Assembly: GCF_013141775.1 (NCBI RefSeq) | Contig: NZ_WHOB01000086.1 | Location: 1-64,000, forward strand | Direction of reading: 5' to 3' | Length of the DNA: 64,000 nt | Origin: Paenibacillus phytohabitans | GTDB lineage: Bacteria; Bacillota; Bacilli; Paenibacillales; Paenibacillaceae | Part shown: piece after piece, positions 62,515-64,000 of the stretch | Position numbering within the stretch: position 1 is the first letter of the stretch | Layout of the letters: each line of letters begins with the position of its first letter | The notes under the pieces: generated by a model | The model's database searches: none | Told to the model about the DNA's origin: nothing | The model's input: only the letters and a program-made list of their open reading frames with translations | Position numbers and translations under genes: made by a program

Positions 62515-63069
62515 CTATCCGATGTCTTCAAGTAATTCCTTAGAGTTGTTTCGTACATTGCCTACTGCAGAAGGAACTTTATAAGCCCTCATTTTCGCTG
62601 CATCATAAGGCTTCAGCAGTTTTAATAAGGACTCCACATCGTCATTGTCTCTCCCAAGCCAATCAGCTTCATCCTCCGGCCGGAGAATTACCGGCATGCG
62701 GTCATGTATGTCCGCCATCAGACTGTTCGGGGTAGTGGTGATAATCGTGCAGGTGCTCACTTTCTTTCCCTCCGGATCTTCCCAGGTGTCATACAGTCCG
62801 GCAAAAGAGAAAATGCTCCCATCTGTCATAAGAATACGGTAGGGCTGTTTGCTGGTGCCGTCCTTTTTCCACTCGTAAAATCCGTCTGCTGGTATAATAC
62901 AACGCTTGGATTTAAGCAGCCTTTTAAAGGCGGGCTTCTCAGCGACAGTCTTTGCACGGGCATTGATCATCCTACTGCCGATCTTATCGTCTTTGGCCCA
63001 GAACGGCACCAGCCCCCAGCGCAGTTCTCCAAGACGTTTTCCCTCGTCACTGGCGATCACTGCTGGGAT
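62515..63069 (-). pseudogene. SRAP (YedK/HMCES) gene lacking its N-terminus
   Basis: The remaining 181 or so codons cover LGELRWGLVPFWAKD, NARAKTVAEKPAF, RCIIPADGFYEWKK and HDRMPVIL, that is, most of the SOS-response-associated peptidase domain that crosslinks to abasic sites in single-stranded DNA. The family starts MCGRF with the catalytic Cys2 and has a YNIAPSQ stretch; both are missing. An in-frame TAA at 63073-63075 precedes the residual homology (IPAVIASDEGKR). The adjacent oxidoreductase 3' end has replaced the lost 5' part. GTG 63060 could start translation, but no active site would result. Confidence 0.75.
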
Positions 63070-63084
63070 TGATTATTCTGTATC

Positions 63085-64000
63085 TTATCCCCGCTCTCTA
63101 ACAATCACAATCTTCCCCCGGAACTTCCCGGTTTCATAATGATCATGTGCTTCGGATATTCCCTGTGCAGTAAACGGGAAAATTGCATCCACATGGACTT
63201 TAAGCTTATTCCCGCGGACCTGGTGGATGATGGAGGCCAGATCATTGCGGTTTGGCTCTATATAGGCAAACTGGGCTTCGATGCCGCGAATCTTAGGGTG
63301 AGCAGCAATCGAAGGATCTACGAGAGAAATCAGCCTGCCGTTGTCCCGCAGAATCCGGATGTTCTTCTGTTCGGTTGCTCCTATTCCTGTATTCGCATCT
63401 ATAGCTGCGTCTCTCACCATATCCAGCACGACATCTACTGTACCGGCTGCTTCTGCAAAATCAGTCGTTGTGTAGTCAATGACTTCATCTGCGCCTAGGT
63501 GCCGGACGAAATCGTGATTATACGCACGAGCTGTAGCAATGACATAGGCGCCATGTTGTTTGGCCATTTGAACGGCCAGATGGCCTACGCCGCCTGCGCC
63601 TGCATGAATCAGAATCCGCTGGCCGGATTCCAGCTTTCCATACTGGAATAAGGATTGCCAGGCCGACAGAGCAGAGGCCGGCAGGGCGGCAGCTTCCTGG
63701 AAGGGAAGCCCGGGCGGAAGGACAACGGCTGAGTTCTCTTCCAGAGCTACGAAGTCTGCGTAACCGCCGCCCAATCTGGAGAGTCCCATGACGCGGTCAC
63801 CAACCTTAAGCTGTGACACATTCCTTCCTGTTTCCCTCACTATTCCGGCTACTTCAACGCCCAGCACATGCGGGAAGCGGACCTGCATCACCTGCTTGAA
63901 TGCGCCTGAGCGGACCAGCTGGTCTGCGGAGCTTGCAGTTGTCGCATACACCTCGATAAGCACCTGGGTATCGGTAATGGCGGGGGAAGTGAGAGCCATT
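63085..64000 (-). CDS. quinone-oxidoreductase-like MDR-family dehydrogenase (5' end outside window)
   Basis: At least 304 residues are present of a zinc-independent medium-chain reductase. LGVEVAGIVRETG is the GroES-like part, HAGAGGVGHLAVQMAKQHGA the NADPH-binding Rossmann motif, and LGADEVIDY follows. Family members begin 20-25 residues before the first visible residues (MALTSPAITDTQVLIEV), so Met at 63999 is probably internal and the gene continues past 64000. It should reduce quinones or enones with NADPH. Confidence 0.85.
   Translation of the reverse strand, partial: MALTSPAITDTQVLIEVYATTASSADQLVRSGAFKQVMQVRFPHVLGVEVAGIVRETGRNVSQLKVGDRVMGLSRLGGGYADFVALEENSAVVLPPGLPFQEAAALPASALSAWQSLFQYGKLESGQRILIHAGAGGVGHLAVQMAKQHGAYVIATARAYNHDFVRHLGADEVIDYTTTDFAEAAGTVDVVLDMVRDAAIDANTGIGATEQKNIRILRDNGRLISLVDPSIAAHPKIRGIEAQFAYIEPNRNDLASIIHQVRGNKLKVHVDAIFPFTAQGISEAHDHYETGKFRGKIVIVRERG

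Overview
The window looks like a chromosomal segment of a Paenibacillus-type Firmicute. Evidence: GGAGG ribosome binding sites with frequent GTG/TTG starts, a PyrR-attenuated pyr operon, the order ileS - yteA-like - lspA - ylyB-like rluD, and Bacillales sporulation-associated small genes (YjcZ-like, YjfB, NucB). Core genes have moderate-to-high GC, while several inserted stretches (about 23.8-26.3 kb, 36.4-44 kb and 59.3-62.4 kb) are clearly AT-richer.

Layout. 1-8.0 kb is housekeeping: a eukaryote-like (type 2) isoleucyl-tRNA synthetase, a DUF5665 membrane protein, a DksA/YteA-like protein, lspA, a large-subunit pseudouridine synthase and an LL-diaminopimelate aminotransferase. 8.4-10.1 kb holds a GNAT acetyltransferase and an inositol monophosphatase. 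10.4-19.6 kb is the pyrimidine operon pyrR-pyrB-pyrC-carA-carB-pyrF-pyrE behind a canonical promoter and a PyrR attenuator; it lacks pyrP, pyrK and pyrD. 20-36.2 kb is a mosaic of small genes: an orphan solute-binding protein, tRNA-fMet and tRNA-Ile(CAU), lipoproteins, a VOC protein, an ISL3 transposase remnant, uppP, a MerR/SDR divergent pair, an ImmA/IrrE protease, NucB, a GH26 mannanase, an SOS-controlled YolD gene, an M15 peptidase and a WGxxGxxG protein.

At 36249-36334 lies tRNA-Leu(UAA). A 62-bp near-copy of its 3' part recurs at 44000-44061 and a 29-bp copy at 58835-58863. The first interval is an AT-rich island with two two-gene units that look like mobile defence systems: a 998-aa Rad50/SMC-like ATPase with a GIY-YIG-type protein, and a RecF-like ATPase overlapping a two-helix membrane protein. 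No integrase remains.

The second interval is a GC-rich carbohydrate cluster. It has a YesM/YesN-type two-component system, an ABC sugar importer, a secreted parallel beta-helix protein with a discoidin domain, a PpiC-like foldase, a GH112 galacto-N-biose/lacto-N-biose phosphorylase and a GH29 alpha-fucosidase. A duplicated promoter/operator of about 70 bp precedes the binding-protein gene and the permease gene. The genes fit import and phosphorolysis of fucosylated Gal-beta-1,3-HexNAc glycans.

58.8-64 kb holds a DUF6809-like/XRE divergent pair, a zinc-dependent phospholipase C family protein, two exported proteins of unknown function, an SRAP (YedK/HMCES) gene that has lost its N-terminus with the catalytic cysteine, and the 3' part of a quinone-oxidoreductase-like gene that runs off the window.
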